Positions 35,063-44,012 of a stretch of DNA of 64,000 nucleotides are shown here, one piece after another (position 1 is the first letter of the stretch; each line of letters starts with the position of its first letter). Under the pieces are notes generated by a model. That model worked only from the letters and a program-made list of their open reading frames with translations. It had not been told where the DNA came from and made no database searches. The position numbers and the translations under genes are program-made. The DNA comes from Hoeflea sp. (GTDB lineage Bacteria; Pseudomonadota; Alphaproteobacteria; Rhizobiales; Rhizobiaceae): positions 62,001 to 126,000 of the forward strand of contig JAHRFE010000013.1 of assembly GCA_019084245.1 (NCBI GenBank), written 5' to 3'.

Positions 35063-36076
35063 ATGGTCATCGATCCGCCCTATCTGATTTTCCTTGGTGA
35101 TGTGCCCGACGCACTGGCGGCGAAAACCGGGCTCGGGATCGTCGACTGGCGGCCGGAATGGTGCATCGGCCAGCTCCGGCTTGAGGGCTGCCAGGCCGAA
35201 GCCGGCATTCCCGATCTGTCGATCGAGGCTGCGGCGGCGGCCGGCGTCAAGACCATGGTGGTGGGCGCGGCCAATGCCGGCGGCGTGCTGCCCGCACACT
35301 GGATCGCCTCGATCGTGGCGGCGCTCGACGCCGGGATTTCCGTGGCGACCGGCCTGCATGTCCGCCTTTCCTCGATCCCAGAGATCAGGGATGCGGCCGC
35401 GAAGAGCGGGGCGAAACTGCATGACGTGCGGTTCTCCGACCATCGTTTTGACACCGGCAAGGGCACAAAGCGCCCGGGCCTTCGCTGCCTGACCGTCGGC
35501 ACCGATTGTTCGGTGGGCAAGAAATACACGGCCCTTGCGCTCGAGCGCGAAATGCGGGCGCGTGGCATGAAGGCGGATTTCCGCGCCACCGGGCAGACCG
35601 GCGTGTTCATCTCCGGCCGAGGAGCTGCGATCGATGCTGTGGCGGCGGATTTCATATCCGGCGCGGTGGAATGGATCGCACCGGCGGCAGAGCCCGATCA
35701 CTGGGATCTGGTCGAGGGCCAGGGCTCGCTGTTTCATCCGAGCTTCGCCGGCGTGTCGCTCGGTCTTCTGCACGGCGCGCAGGCCGATGCCTTCGTGGTC
35801 TGTCACGAGCCGACGCGGACGACGATGCGCGGAGTCAAGCATAAGCTGCCGAGCATCCAGGAGGTCATCGACATGACGATCGCCTGCGGAAAGCTCACCA
35901 ATCCCGCCATCACCTGCACAGGCATCGCCGTCAACACCCAGAAACTGGGCGAGGCCGAGGCTCATGCGATGCTGGAGGCAATGGCCAAAGAGTATGGCGT
36001 ACCCGCGACAGACCCGATCCGCTTCGGCGTCAAGGCGCTGGTCGACCGGCTGCGGACCGTCAGCGCTACGGCTTGA
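35063..36076 (+). CDS. dgcN: DUF1611 / DgcN-type N-acetyltransferase
   Basis: 337 residues from the ATG at 35063. The DUF1611 family includes DgcN, which acetylates D-glutamate in a catabolic route that continues with the epimerase DgcA. Seen: IGQLRLEGCQAEAGIPDLSIEAA, VVGAANAGGVLP, a P-loop GTDCSVGKKYTAL (residues about 149-161), FRATGQTGVFISGRGAAIDAVAADFISGA and VEGQGSLFHPSFAGVSLGLLHG. No DgcA-like epimerase gene is next to it in this window, so the partner must be elsewhere or the substrate may differ. The TetR-type operator at 36123 lies just downstream. Confidence 0.82.
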   Translation: MVIDPPYLIFLGDVPDALAAKTGLGIVDWRPEWCIGQLRLEGCQAEAGIPDLSIEAAAAAGVKTMVVGAANAGGVLPAHWIASIVAALDAGISVATGLHVRLSSIPEIRDAAAKSGAKLHDVRFSDHRFDTGKGTKRPGLRCLTVGTDCSVGKKYTALALEREMRARGMKADFRATGQTGVFISGRGAAIDAVAADFISGAVEWIAPAAEPDHWDLVEGQGSLFHPSFAGVSLGLLHGAQADAFVVCHEPTRTTMRGVKHKLPSIQEVIDMTIACGKLTNPAITCTGIAVNTQKLGEAEAHAMLEAMAKEYGVPATDPIRFGVKALVDRLRTVSATA

Positions 36077-36122
36077 AATATTCCTAAAGTAGGACTTGCA
36101 ACGGAGGCAAAGGGGAATAAAG

Positions 36123-36140
36123 TAAACGAGCGTTCATTTA
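36123..36140. promoter_or_regulatory. TetR-type operator upstream of the acyl-CoA synthetase operon
   Basis: TAAACGAGCGTTCATTTA is a near-perfect palindrome, followed by ATTG. The same sequence with one change occurs at 44013-44030 in front of the tetR gene. It lies 175 bases upstream of the acyl-CoA synthetase start. The match between the two sites makes it likely that the TetR protein encoded at 44043 binds both and represses both transcripts. Confidence 0.75.
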
Positions 36141-36314
36141 ATTGATGAGCCAAAATGAAGACCGGTTGCTGAGAGGACAGGAGCCGGAATTCACTCACAA
36201 AAGACACCGGGTCAACCGGTGCGGGACTGGCCGATGGGAACGGCTTTCAGTGTGGCGGGAACCACGCGACCGGGTTGGCGTCAAGTCGTCCGGACAGGGA
36301 GGAGAGTGGAGGAA

Positions 36315-38300
36315 ATGGAAGCCACAGGCGTCACCGCCGGCGGCAAGCCGGTTACTTTTCCGCAGTATCTGCTGCTCAACGCCAAGCGCTTCGCGGCCCG
36401 GCCTGCGATGCGGTTCAAGGATTACGGTATCTGGCAGAGCTGGAACTGGTCCGAGCAGCGCGATGAAATCCGCGACCTGGCGCTCGGGCTCAAGGCGATG
36501 GGGCTGGCTGAGGGCGAGCGGATCGCCATTGTCGGCTCCAACCGGCCGCGGCTCTACTGGGCCTTTTGCGCAGCGCAATCACTCAAGGCCATTCCGGTTC
36601 CGGTCTATGCCGACTCGGTCGCCGAGGAGATGGCGCATGTGCTCAACAATGCCGGTGTGCGCTTCGCCGTTGTCCAGGACCAGGAACAGGTCGACAAGCT
36701 GCTGTCGATGACTGCGGAAATTCCCCAACTGACCGACATCATCTTTGATGAGCCGCGGGGCCTGCGCGATTATGATCGCACGCATCTGCATGATTTCGGA
36801 TCTGTGCAGGATCGGGGCAGGGATGCCGCGCGCGCCAACCCATCCGCGGTCGCTGACTGGGAAGCCGGAATCCGAGCCTCCGACGGCAGCGAAATTTCGG
36901 CCATACTCTATACCTCCGGCACCACCGGTCGCTCCAAGGGCGTGATGCTGACGGCGGCGGCCTCGGTCAAGGCCGCCGAAGACACCGCTGCCTTCGACAA
37001 CATGAGCGAGCGTGACGAAGTGCTGGCCTATCTGCCGCTCGCCTGGGTCGGCGACCATTATCTCAATTATGCGCAGGGCTATGTTGTGGGGCTGTGCATG
37101 AGCTGCCCGGAGAGCCCGGACACCGTGGCGCAGAATTTGCGCGAGATCGGACCGACTTTCTATTTTGCCCCGCCCAGGGTGTTCGAGAGCCTGCTCACCA
37201 GCGTGATGATCCGCATGGAGGACGCAAGCCGGCCGAAGAAATGGCTGTTCGAGCATTATCTCAAGGTCGCAAAGGCCCATGGCGAGAAGATCCTCGAAGG
37301 CCGGCCAGTGCCGCTGTCGGGCCGGATCTCCTACTTCATCGGCGACAAGCTGATGTACGGGCCGCTCAGGAACGTGCTTGGCTTCACCCGCATCCGCACC
37401 GCCTACACCGCAGGCGAGGCGATCGGGCCGGACCTGTTCTCGTTCTTCCGCTCGCTGGGGATCAATCTCAAGCAGCTCTACGGCCAGACCGAAGCCTTCC
37501 TCTATGTCACCTGCCAGAAGGATGGCGATGTGCGCCCCGACACGGTGGGCCCCGCAGCCCCGGATGTGGAGATCCGCATCACAGAAAGCGGCGAAGTGCA
37601 GTTCCGCTCGCCCGGCATGTTCTCGGGCTATTATGGCGACGAGGACAAGACGAAGGAAACCATGACGCCGGACGGCTGGGTGATGACCGGGGACGCGGGC
37701 ATCTTCGATGCCCATGGACATCTCAAGATCATCGACCGGGCCAAGGATGTGGGCAAGCTCACCACCGGCGCGCTCTATGCGCCGAAATACATCGAGAACA
37801 AGCTCAAGTTCTTCCCCAACATCAAGGAGGCGGTGGCTTTCGGCGACGGGCGGGACTTTGTCGCGGTGTTTCTCAACATCGATCTCACGGCGGTGGGCAA
37901 CTGGGCCGAGCGCAACAACATCTCCTATGCGTCCTACCAGGAACTGGCCAACCTGCCGCAGGTCTACGACATCATGGCGGGCCACATCGACAAGGTGAAC
38001 AAGGATCTGGCAGCCGAGCCGATGATGGCCGGCGCGCAGATCAAGCGCTTCCTTGTGCTGCACAAGGAGCTCGAGGCCGATGACGGCGAGCTGACGCGGA
38101 CCCAGAAGGTGCGCCGCGGCTTCATCGCCGAGCGCTACGCGCCGCTGATCGAGGCGCTCTATAATGGAGCGGCCGAGCAGTTCATCGAGACCGACATGAC
38201 ATTCGAAGACGGCCGCAAGGGCGTGATCCGCGCCACCGTCAAGCTCATGGACGCAAAGGTCCATCCCGCCGCGAAGCTGTTGCCGGAGGCCGCCGAATGA
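36315..38300 (+). CDS. AMP-binding long-chain-type acyl-CoA synthetase
   Basis: 661 residues from the ATG at 36315, preceded by a strong GTGGAGGA. The enzyme joins a carboxylic acid to CoA through an acyl-adenylate. Seen: the phosphate loop ILYTSGTTGRSKGVML, the gate region YLPLAWVGDHYLNYA, LKQLYGQTEAFLY, and GWVMTGDAGIFDAHGHLKIIDRAKDVGKLTTGALYAPKYIENKLKFF with the Asp-Arg hinge and the ligand-binding turn. It is the first gene of a seven-gene operon with branched-chain-type ABC genes; the next gene overlaps its stop (ATGA). The pairing suggests that the imported compound is, or becomes, a carboxylic acid that is activated at once. The substrate is unknown. Confidence 0.9.
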   Translation: MEATGVTAGGKPVTFPQYLLLNAKRFAARPAMRFKDYGIWQSWNWSEQRDEIRDLALGLKAMGLAEGERIAIVGSNRPRLYWAFCAAQSLKAIPVPVYADSVAEEMAHVLNNAGVRFAVVQDQEQVDKLLSMTAEIPQLTDIIFDEPRGLRDYDRTHLHDFGSVQDRGRDAARANPSAVADWEAGIRASDGSEISAILYTSGTTGRSKGVMLTAAASVKAAEDTAAFDNMSERDEVLAYLPLAWVGDHYLNYAQGYVVGLCMSCPESPDTVAQNLREIGPTFYFAPPRVFESLLTSVMIRMEDASRPKKWLFEHYLKVAKAHGEKILEGRPVPLSGRISYFIGDKLMYGPLRNVLGFTRIRTAYTAGEAIGPDLFSFFRSLGINLKQLYGQTEAFLYVTCQKDGDVRPDTVGPAAPDVEIRITESGEVQFRSPGMFSGYYGDEDKTKETMTPDGWVMTGDAGIFDAHGHLKIIDRAKDVGKLTTGALYAPKYIENKLKFFPNIKEAVAFGDGRDFVAVFLNIDLTAVGNWAERNNISYASYQELANLPQVYDIMAGHIDKVNKDLAAEPMMAGAQIKRFLVLHKELEADDGELTRTQKVRRGFIAERYAPLIEALYNGAAEQFIETDMTFEDGRKGVIRATVKLMDAKVHPAAKLLPEAAE

Positions 38301-39121
38301 ATGCGCGTGTCAAACATGTCGAACTGCACGCCGATGACGATGGCCTCAATCCCGGCGACGTGATGCTCAAGCTTGAAAACGTCTCGCTGTCCTTTGGCGG
38401 GGTGAAGGCGATTTCTGACATTTCCTTCGACATATTGAAGGGCGAAATCCGCGCCATCATCGGCCCCAACGGGGCGGGCAAGACCTCGATGCTCAACGTC
38501 ATCAACGGATTCTATCACCCGCAGCAGGGGGTGATCACTTTCCGCGGCCAGGCCCGATCGCGGATGCAGCCCTATGAGGCGGCGGCCTCGGGCATCGCCC
38601 GCACCTTCCAGAACGTGGCGCTGTTCAAGGGCATGTCGACGCTCGACAACATCATGTCGGGGCGGACCTTGAAGATGAACAAGAATTTCTTCTGGCAGGT
38701 GCTCAATATCGGGCCGGCGCGCAACGAGGAGATCGAGCACCGGCTCAAGGTCGAGGAGATCATCGATTTCCTCGAGATCCAGCACATCCGCAAGACCCCG
38801 GTCGGCAAGCTGCCCTACGGGCTGCAAAAGCGCGTCGAGCTCGGCCGGGCACTTGCGATGGAGCCGGACCTCTTGCTGCTCGACGAGCCGATGGCGGGCA
38901 TGAACCTCGAGGAAAAGGAGGACATGAGCCGGTTCATTCTGGATGTGAACAGCCAGATGGGCACGACGATCGCGCTGATCGAGCATGACATGGGCGTGGT
39001 GATGGATATTTCCGACCGCGTGGTGGTGCTCGACTACGGCCGCAAGATCGGCGACGGCACGCCCCAGGACGTCAAGAACAACCAGGACGTCATCGACGCC
39101 TATCTGGGAGTGTCGCACTGA
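38297..39121 (+). CDS. livG: Branched-chain-type ABC transporter ATP-binding protein (LivG-like)
   Basis: 274 residues. Walker A is GPNGAGKTS, the Q-loop is RTFQNVALF, the signature is the LivG-like variant LPYGLQKRVELGRAL, and Walker B is LLLLDEPMAGMN with H-loop LIEHDMGVV. It powers import together with the LivF-like protein encoded at 43063. It overlaps the synthetase gene by 4 bases and shares one base with the LivH-like gene. Confidence 0.9.
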   Translation: MNARVKHVELHADDDGLNPGDVMLKLENVSLSFGGVKAISDISFDILKGEIRAIIGPNGAGKTSMLNVINGFYHPQQGVITFRGQARSRMQPYEAAASGIARTFQNVALFKGMSTLDNIMSGRTLKMNKNFFWQVLNIGPARNEEIEHRLKVEEIIDFLEIQHIRKTPVGKLPYGLQKRVELGRALAMEPDLLLLDEPMAGMNLEEKEDMSRFILDVNSQMGTTIALIEHDMGVVMDISDRVVVLDYGRKIGDGTPQDVKNNQDVIDAYLGVSH

Positions 39122-40080
39122 TGGATATTCTCTATGCAATCCTTGTCGACCCCTTCGTCCAGATGGTGGAGCTGCCAGACTTCTTCCTGCAGGTGCTGTG
39201 GGAAGGCTTTGTCGCGGGCGTGCTTTACGCGCTGATCGCGCTCGGTTTCGTGCTGATCTACAAGGCTTCGGGCGTGTTCAACTTCGCGCAAGGCATCATG
39301 GTGGTGTTTGCCGGCCTGACGCTGGTTGGGCTGCACGAAAAGGGCGTGCCCGCCTATCTGGCGCTGATCCTGACCATCGGCGTGATGGGGCTTCTGGCGC
39401 TCGCGGTCGAGCGCTTCGTGATGCGGCCGCTTGTCAACCAGCCCGACATCATCCTCTTGATGTCGACCATCGGGCTTACCTATTTCCTGGTCGGCTTTGG
39501 CGAGTTTGTCTTTGGCGGCGAACCCAAGCAGATGATCACCACCGAGTTGGGGCTGCCGACCGGATCGACGGCGTTCGAGATCGGCGACGGCGGCCTGCTG
39601 ATCCTGCAGCATATCGACATCGCGGCGGCGGTGATCGCCATCATCATGGTGGCCGTGCTCGCCGTGTTCTTCAACAAAACCCGGATTGGACGTGCATTGA
39701 GAGCGGTGGCGGATGACCATCAGGCAGCGCTGTCGGTGGGGATCTCGCTCAACCAGATCTGGGCGATCGTCTGGTTTGCCGCGGGCATCGTGGCGCTGAC
39801 GACGGGCATCATGTGGGGCGCGCGCTCGGACGTGTCCTTCGCGCTCGAGATCATCGCCTTCAAGGCCTTGCCGGTGCTGATCCTGGGCGGCTTCACCTCG
39901 ATCCCCGGCGCCATTGTCGGCGGGCTGATCATCGGCGTCGGCGAGAAGATCGGCGAGATCTACTGGGGTCCGCTGGTGGGTGGCGGCATCGAAAGCTGGC
40001 TTGCCTACATGATTGCCCTTATCTTTCTCCTGTTCCGGCCGCAGGGCCTGTTCGGAGAACGCATCATCGAAAGGGTCTAG
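39121..40080 (+). CDS. livH: Branched-chain-type ABC transporter permease (LivH-like)
   Basis: 319 residues with eight hydrophobic helices. Family blocks are GFVAGVLYALIALGFVLIYKASGVFNFAQGIMVVFAGL at the N-terminus, RIGRALRAVADDHQAALSVGIS (ATPase-contact loop) and FKALPVLILGGFTSIPGAIVGGLIIGVGE. It forms the channel with the LivM-like permease. A VOC-fold gene begins 2 bases after its stop. Confidence 0.9.
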   Translation: MDILYAILVDPFVQMVELPDFFLQVLWEGFVAGVLYALIALGFVLIYKASGVFNFAQGIMVVFAGLTLVGLHEKGVPAYLALILTIGVMGLLALAVERFVMRPLVNQPDIILLMSTIGLTYFLVGFGEFVFGGEPKQMITTELGLPTGSTAFEIGDGGLLILQHIDIAAAVIAIIMVAVLAVFFNKTRIGRALRAVADDHQAALSVGISLNQIWAIVWFAAGIVALTTGIMWGARSDVSFALEIIAFKALPVLILGGFTSIPGAIVGGLIIGVGEKIGEIYWGPLVGGGIESWLAYMIALIFLLFRPQGLFGERIIERV

Positions 40081-40082
40081 CC

Positions 40083-40460
40083 ATGCACAAGAGCCGACTT
40101 TCCTCCATTGTCATCGATTGCCACGCCGGCCATATCGAGCAGGCGGCCGGGTTCTGGTCGCAGTTGCTGGGCGAGCCCTCACAGGTCACTGACGACGGGC
40201 GCCGGGCCACCATTCTGGCTGGCGACAAGGGCGTTACCCTGGTGATCGAAGCGGTTGCCGACGAGGCGCGGATCCATTTCGACATCGAAACCGACGACCT
40301 TGCCGCGGAAATCCACCGTGTCGAACAGCTCGGCGGCCGCAAGGTCAGCGTCGTCGACCACACAGTGATCATGGAAGCGCCGACCGGGCACCGGTTCCGC
40401 CTGACGGGGCCGAGTTCGCACCTGCTTCCGTCAAGCGGCAACGTCTGGGGGGACGACTGA
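40083..40460 (+). CDS. VOC-family (glyoxalase-like) protein inside the ABC operon
   Basis: 125 residues with the beta-alpha-beta-beta-beta fold of glyoxalase/dioxygenase proteins: SIVIDCHAGHIEQAAGFWSQLLGEPSQV in module 1 and IHFDIETDDLAAEIHRVEQLGGRKVSVVDHTVIMEAPTGHRFRLTGP in module 2. It resembles the glyoxalase-like family without clear metal ligands in all positions. It sits between the two permease genes, 2 bases after livH and sharing one base with livM, so it is cotranslated with the importer. It may bind or convert the imported compound; the function is unknown. Confidence 0.8.
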   Translation: MHKSRLSSIVIDCHAGHIEQAAGFWSQLLGEPSQVTDDGRRATILAGDKGVTLVIEAVADEARIHFDIETDDLAAEIHRVEQLGGRKVSVVDHTVIMEAPTGHRFRLTGPSSHLLPSSGNVWGDD

Positions 40461-41539
40461 TGCTCTACCGCGAATCCGGCCAGTACAAGACCAGCTACAT
40501 TGCCGACCAGGCGATCTTCCCGATCCGGGAAGACCGGATCGGGATGGCGATCATCGGGCTCGTCGCACTGGCAATTCCGTTCTTTGCCAGCGACTTTTTC
40601 CTCAACGCAATCATGACGCCGTTCCTGATCCTGTCGCTGGCGGCTATCGGACTCAATATCCTGACCGGCTATGCCGGCCAATTGTCGCTCGGCACCGGCG
40701 CCTTCATGGGCGTGGGCGCCTACAGCTGCTACAAGCTGACCTCGATATTCCCGGATGTGAACATCATCATCCTGGTGATGATTTCCGGACTGTTCTCGGC
40801 CGGGATCGGCGTGATGTTCGGGCTTCCGTCACTCCGCATCAAAGGGCTGTATCTGGCGGTGACGACGCTGGCCGCGCAGTTCTTTCTCGAATGGTGTTTC
40901 ATCCGCATTCCGTGGCTGTACAATTACAATGCATCCGGCGCGATCGAGGTGCCCGAGCGGCGTGGTTTTGGCGACATCATCCTGACCGGGCCGTCGGCCT
41001 CGGCGATGACCCAGTATTTCGTCGTTCTCGCCATCGTCGTGGTGGTCACTCTGGCGGTCAAGAACATCGTCCGCGGGCGGATCGGGCGGCAGTGGATGAT
41101 GATCCGCGACATGGATATCGCCGCCGAATTGATGGGTGTGCGACCGCTGACGGCCAAGCTCTCGGCCTTCGCGGTGTCGTCCTATCTGAGCGGCGTTGCC
41201 GGCGCGATGTTCATCTTCTTCTATCTCGGTGCGGCCGAACCCTCGGCGTTCTCGATCACGCTGTCGTTCCAGATCCTGTTCATGGTGATCCTTGGCGGAC
41301 TTGGCAGCCTGGTCGGCTCATTCTTTGGCGCGGCCTTCATCTGGGGGTTGCCGATCGTGTTGCGCGCGGGGTTTCCGGCGCTCGGCCTGAATGTCGGTGC
41401 GGAAGTGATCTTTCACATCGCTCAGATGGTCGTCGGCGCGCTTATCATTTTTTTCCTGATCACCGAACCGCATGGCCTCGCCCGGCTGTGGCAGATCGGC
41501 AAGGAAAAACTCAGGGTCTGGCCGTTCCCCTATGCCTGA
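40460..41539 (+). CDS. livM: Branched-chain-type ABC transporter permease (LivM-like)
   Basis: 359 residues. Blocks seen: LAAIGLNILTGYAGQLSLGTGAFMGVGAYSCYKL, LPSLRIKGLYLAVTTLAAQFF, GRQWMMIRDMDIAAELMGVRPLTAKLSAFAVSSYLSGVAGAMF (ATPase contact) and FMVILGGLGSLVGSFFGAAFIWGLP. The N-terminal 35 residues are polar before the first helix. It pairs with the LivH-like permease. A hairpin follows the gene at 41551-41571. Confidence 0.9.
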   Translation: MLYRESGQYKTSYIADQAIFPIREDRIGMAIIGLVALAIPFFASDFFLNAIMTPFLILSLAAIGLNILTGYAGQLSLGTGAFMGVGAYSCYKLTSIFPDVNIIILVMISGLFSAGIGVMFGLPSLRIKGLYLAVTTLAAQFFLEWCFIRIPWLYNYNASGAIEVPERRGFGDIILTGPSASAMTQYFVVLAIVVVVTLAVKNIVRGRIGRQWMMIRDMDIAAELMGVRPLTAKLSAFAVSSYLSGVAGAMFIFFYLGAAEPSAFSITLSFQILFMVILGGLGSLVGSFFGAAFIWGLPIVLRAGFPALGLNVGAEVIFHIAQMVVGALIIFFLITEPHGLARLWQIGKEKLRVWPFPYA

Positions 41540-41550
41540 CCGTGAACGAA

Positions 41551-41571
41551 ATGCCCGGGTGATCCGGGCAT
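41551..41571 (+). terminator. Hairpin between livM and the binding-protein gene
   Basis: ATGCCCGG (41551-41558), loop GTGAT, CCGGGCAT (41564-41571): a perfect 8-bp stem 12 bases after the livM stop. No T-tract follows. It may slow transcription or mark an mRNA processing point before the separately translated binding-protein gene. Confidence 0.45.
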
Positions 41572-41653
41572 CAAGAGGGGCGCCGGACTCGAGAGCCAGG
41601 TCCGGATGTCAACAATGGCTCTAAAACTGTCGACGCGATCATGGGAGGAAATC

Positions 41654-42973
41654 ATGAGATTGCACACACTGACAGCCGGCGCATTTGCACTTGCACTTAC
41701 AGCGGGCGCGGCGCTTCCCGTACAGGCCGAGGATTCGGTCTATATCCAGTTGCCGACCTACCGCACCGGACCCTTTGCCGGCTCCGGCATTCACATCGCC
41801 AACGGCATGTCCGACTACCTCAAGATGCTCAATGAACGGGACGGCGGCATCAATGGCGTCAAGCTCACCATCGAGGAGTGTGAAACGGGTTACGACACCC
41901 AGAAGGGCGTGGAATGCTACGAGCAGGCCAAGGCCAAGGGAACGCTCGTGTTCAATCCCTGGTCTACGGGCATCACCCTGCAGGTGATTCCGAAGGCCTC
42001 GGTGGACAAGATCCCGGTCCTTTCGATGGCCTATGGCCTTTCGGCCGCCTCCGATGGCGAGACTTTTCCGTGGGTCTTCAATCCGCCGATGACCTATTGG
42101 GACGGTGCTTCAGGCGTCATCAAATATATCGGTGAGCAGGAAGGCGGACTGGACAAACTCGCCGGCAAGAAGATCGGCTACATTTTTCTCGACGCCGGCT
42201 ATGGCCGTGAACCGATTCCGCTGCTTGAGAACCTCGCCAAGGAATACGGTTTCGAAATGGTGCAATATCCGGTTCCGGGCAAGGAAATGCAGAACCAGGC
42301 CTCGCAGTGGCTCAATGTCCGCCGCGACAAGCCCGACTACATGGTGATGTGGGGTTGGGGCGCGATGAACCCGACCGCGGTCAAGGAAGCCACCAAGATC
42401 CGCTATCCGATGGACAAGTTCATCGGGGTGTGGTGGGCCGGCGGCGAGGACGACGCCCGCGCTGGCGGAGCCGAGGCCAAGGGCTACAAGACCCTCAACT
42501 TCAACCTCGTGGGCGCCGATCTTCCTGCATTCGAGGACATCAGGAAGCATGTCGTGGATGCTGGCAAGAGCCAGACGGCTCCTGCCAATGTCGGCGAGAA
42601 CCTCTACAATCGCGGCGTGCTCAACGCGATGCTGATGTCGGAGGCCATCCGCATTGCCCAGGAAAAGACTGGCAAGACCGTGATCACCTCCGAGGACATG
42701 CGGATCGGTCTTGAGAATCTGGTCATCGATGAAGCCCGCCTGGAGGCCATCGGTCTCCCCGGCTTCATCGCGCCGCTCAATGTGACCTGCGCCAACCATT
42801 CCGGCACCACCAAGATGTATATCTCGGAATGGGACGGGGAAAAATGGGTCAAGGCGTCTGACTGGTTCGAGCCGATGACCGACAAGGTTGCGCCGCTGCT
42901 GGTGAGTGCGGCGGAGGAATACAAGGCTTCCAACGCGCCATGGCCGGCCCGGTCCGAGCCTTGCGCCAATTGA
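41654..42973 (+). CDS. Branched-chain-type ABC transporter substrate-binding protein
   Basis: 439 residues from the ATG at 41654, with GGGAGGA 5 bases upstream. The signal peptide (MRLHTLTAGAFALALTAGAALPVQA) is cut before EDSVY. The mature protein is a type 1 periplasmic binding protein: LPTYRTGPFAGSGIHIANGMSDYLKMLNERDGGINGVKLTIEECETGYDTQKGVECYEQAKAKG is the usual Liv-type N-lobe start. Its large size, and KTVITSEDMRIGLENL near the end, match the subgroup found with acyl-CoA synthetases rather than classic LivK. The ligand is probably an acid. A 12-bp perfect hairpin follows. Confidence 0.9.
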   Translation: MRLHTLTAGAFALALTAGAALPVQAEDSVYIQLPTYRTGPFAGSGIHIANGMSDYLKMLNERDGGINGVKLTIEECETGYDTQKGVECYEQAKAKGTLVFNPWSTGITLQVIPKASVDKIPVLSMAYGLSAASDGETFPWVFNPPMTYWDGASGVIKYIGEQEGGLDKLAGKKIGYIFLDAGYGREPIPLLENLAKEYGFEMVQYPVPGKEMQNQASQWLNVRRDKPDYMVMWGWGAMNPTAVKEATKIRYPMDKFIGVWWAGGEDDARAGGAEAKGYKTLNFNLVGADLPAFEDIRKHVVDAGKSQTAPANVGENLYNRGVLNAMLMSEAIRIAQEKTGKTVITSEDMRIGLENLVIDEARLEAIGLPGFIAPLNVTCANHSGTTKMYISEWDGEKWVKASDWFEPMTDKVAPLLVSAAEEYKASNAPWPARSEPCAN

Positions 42974-42988
42974 TGGCATGACAACCAA

Positions 42989-43018
42989 CCGCCGCGCGGG
43001 GATTTTCCCGCGCGGCGG
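42989..43018 (+). terminator. Perfect 12-bp GC hairpin behind the binding-protein gene
   Basis: CCGCCGCGCGGG (42989-43000), loop GATTTT, CCCGCGCGGCGG (43007-43018). It starts 15 bases after the stop and is followed by ACAACTG, not a T-tract. It separates the binding-protein gene from livF and is probably a stabilising or attenuating element. Confidence 0.65.
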
Positions 43019-43062
43019 ACAACTGCCCCTGACGCCTAATCAGACCGGAGAGGGTCCAGACC

Positions 43063-43899
43063 ATGTCCGCTTCCGTATCGCTTGATGCGCCAACGCCGCC
43101 CAACATCCTGGCGGTGAACAATATCGAGGTGATCTATGATCACGTCATCCTCGTGCTCAAGGGTGTGTCGCTCACGGTGCCGGAAGGGGGGATCGTGGCG
43201 CTGCTCGGCGCCAATGGCGCGGGCAAGACGACGACGCTGAAGGCGATCTCCAACCTGCTGCGCTCCGAGCGCGGCGAGGTGACCAAGGGATCGATCGAAT
43301 TCGAGGGCAAGCGGATCGAGGCGCAGACGGCCAATGAACTGGTCAAGCGCGGCTGCATCCAGGTGATGGAAGGCCGCCATTGTTTCGGCCATCTGACAGT
43401 CGAGGAAAACCTGCTCACCGGCGCCTTCACCCGGCGCGACGGCAATGCCGCGATCAGGCGCGACATCGAGATGGTCTACAATTATTTCCCGCGGCTGAGA
43501 GAACGCCGAACCAGCCAGGCGGGCTACACGTCGGGCGGCGAACAGCAGATGACGGCGATCGGGCGGGCGCTGATGAGCCGGCCGAAGATGATCCTGCTCG
43601 ACGAGCCGTCGATGGGGCTGGCGCCGCAATTGCAGGAAGAGATCTTCGAGATCGTCAAGAAGCTCAACGAGCAGGAAGGCGTCTCCTTCCTGCTGGCAGA
43701 GCAGAACACCAATATCGCGCTCCGCTACGCAACCTATGGCTATATACTCGAGTCGGGCCGCATCGTCATGGATGGCGTCGCCAAGGACCTGCGCGAAAAC
43801 GAGGACGTCAAGGAGTTCTATCTCGGCGTCGGCGGCGAGGGGCGGCGCTCGTTCAAGAACGTCAAGCACTACAAGCGCCGCAAGCGCTGGCTGGCTTGA
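43063..43899 (+). CDS. livF: Branched-chain-type ABC transporter ATP-binding protein (LivF-like)
   Basis: 278 residues. Walker A is GANGAGKTT, the signature is TSGGEQQMTAIGRAL (LivF type), Walker B is MILLDEPSMGLAP and the H-loop region is LLAEQNTNIALRYA. The basic C-terminus (FKNVKHYKRRKRWLA) is longer than in classic LivF. It completes the importer whose other parts are encoded at 38297-42973. Confidence 0.9.
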   Translation: MSASVSLDAPTPPNILAVNNIEVIYDHVILVLKGVSLTVPEGGIVALLGANGAGKTTTLKAISNLLRSERGEVTKGSIEFEGKRIEAQTANELVKRGCIQVMEGRHCFGHLTVEENLLTGAFTRRDGNAAIRRDIEMVYNYFPRLRERRTSQAGYTSGGEQQMTAIGRALMSRPKMILLDEPSMGLAPQLQEEIFEIVKKLNEQEGVSFLLAEQNTNIALRYATYGYILESGRIVMDGVAKDLRENEDVKEFYLGVGGEGRRSFKNVKHYKRRKRWLA

Positions 43900-44012
43900 G
43901 CGGCTGGCGGGTCGGGGTGTCGGCCCGACCCTGTGCGAGGCCGCCGATACCGGCACCCGGACGCCGGATCGTCCCTGGCAGGGCTTGCCGGATGGGGCGG
44001 AAGACGATAAAA

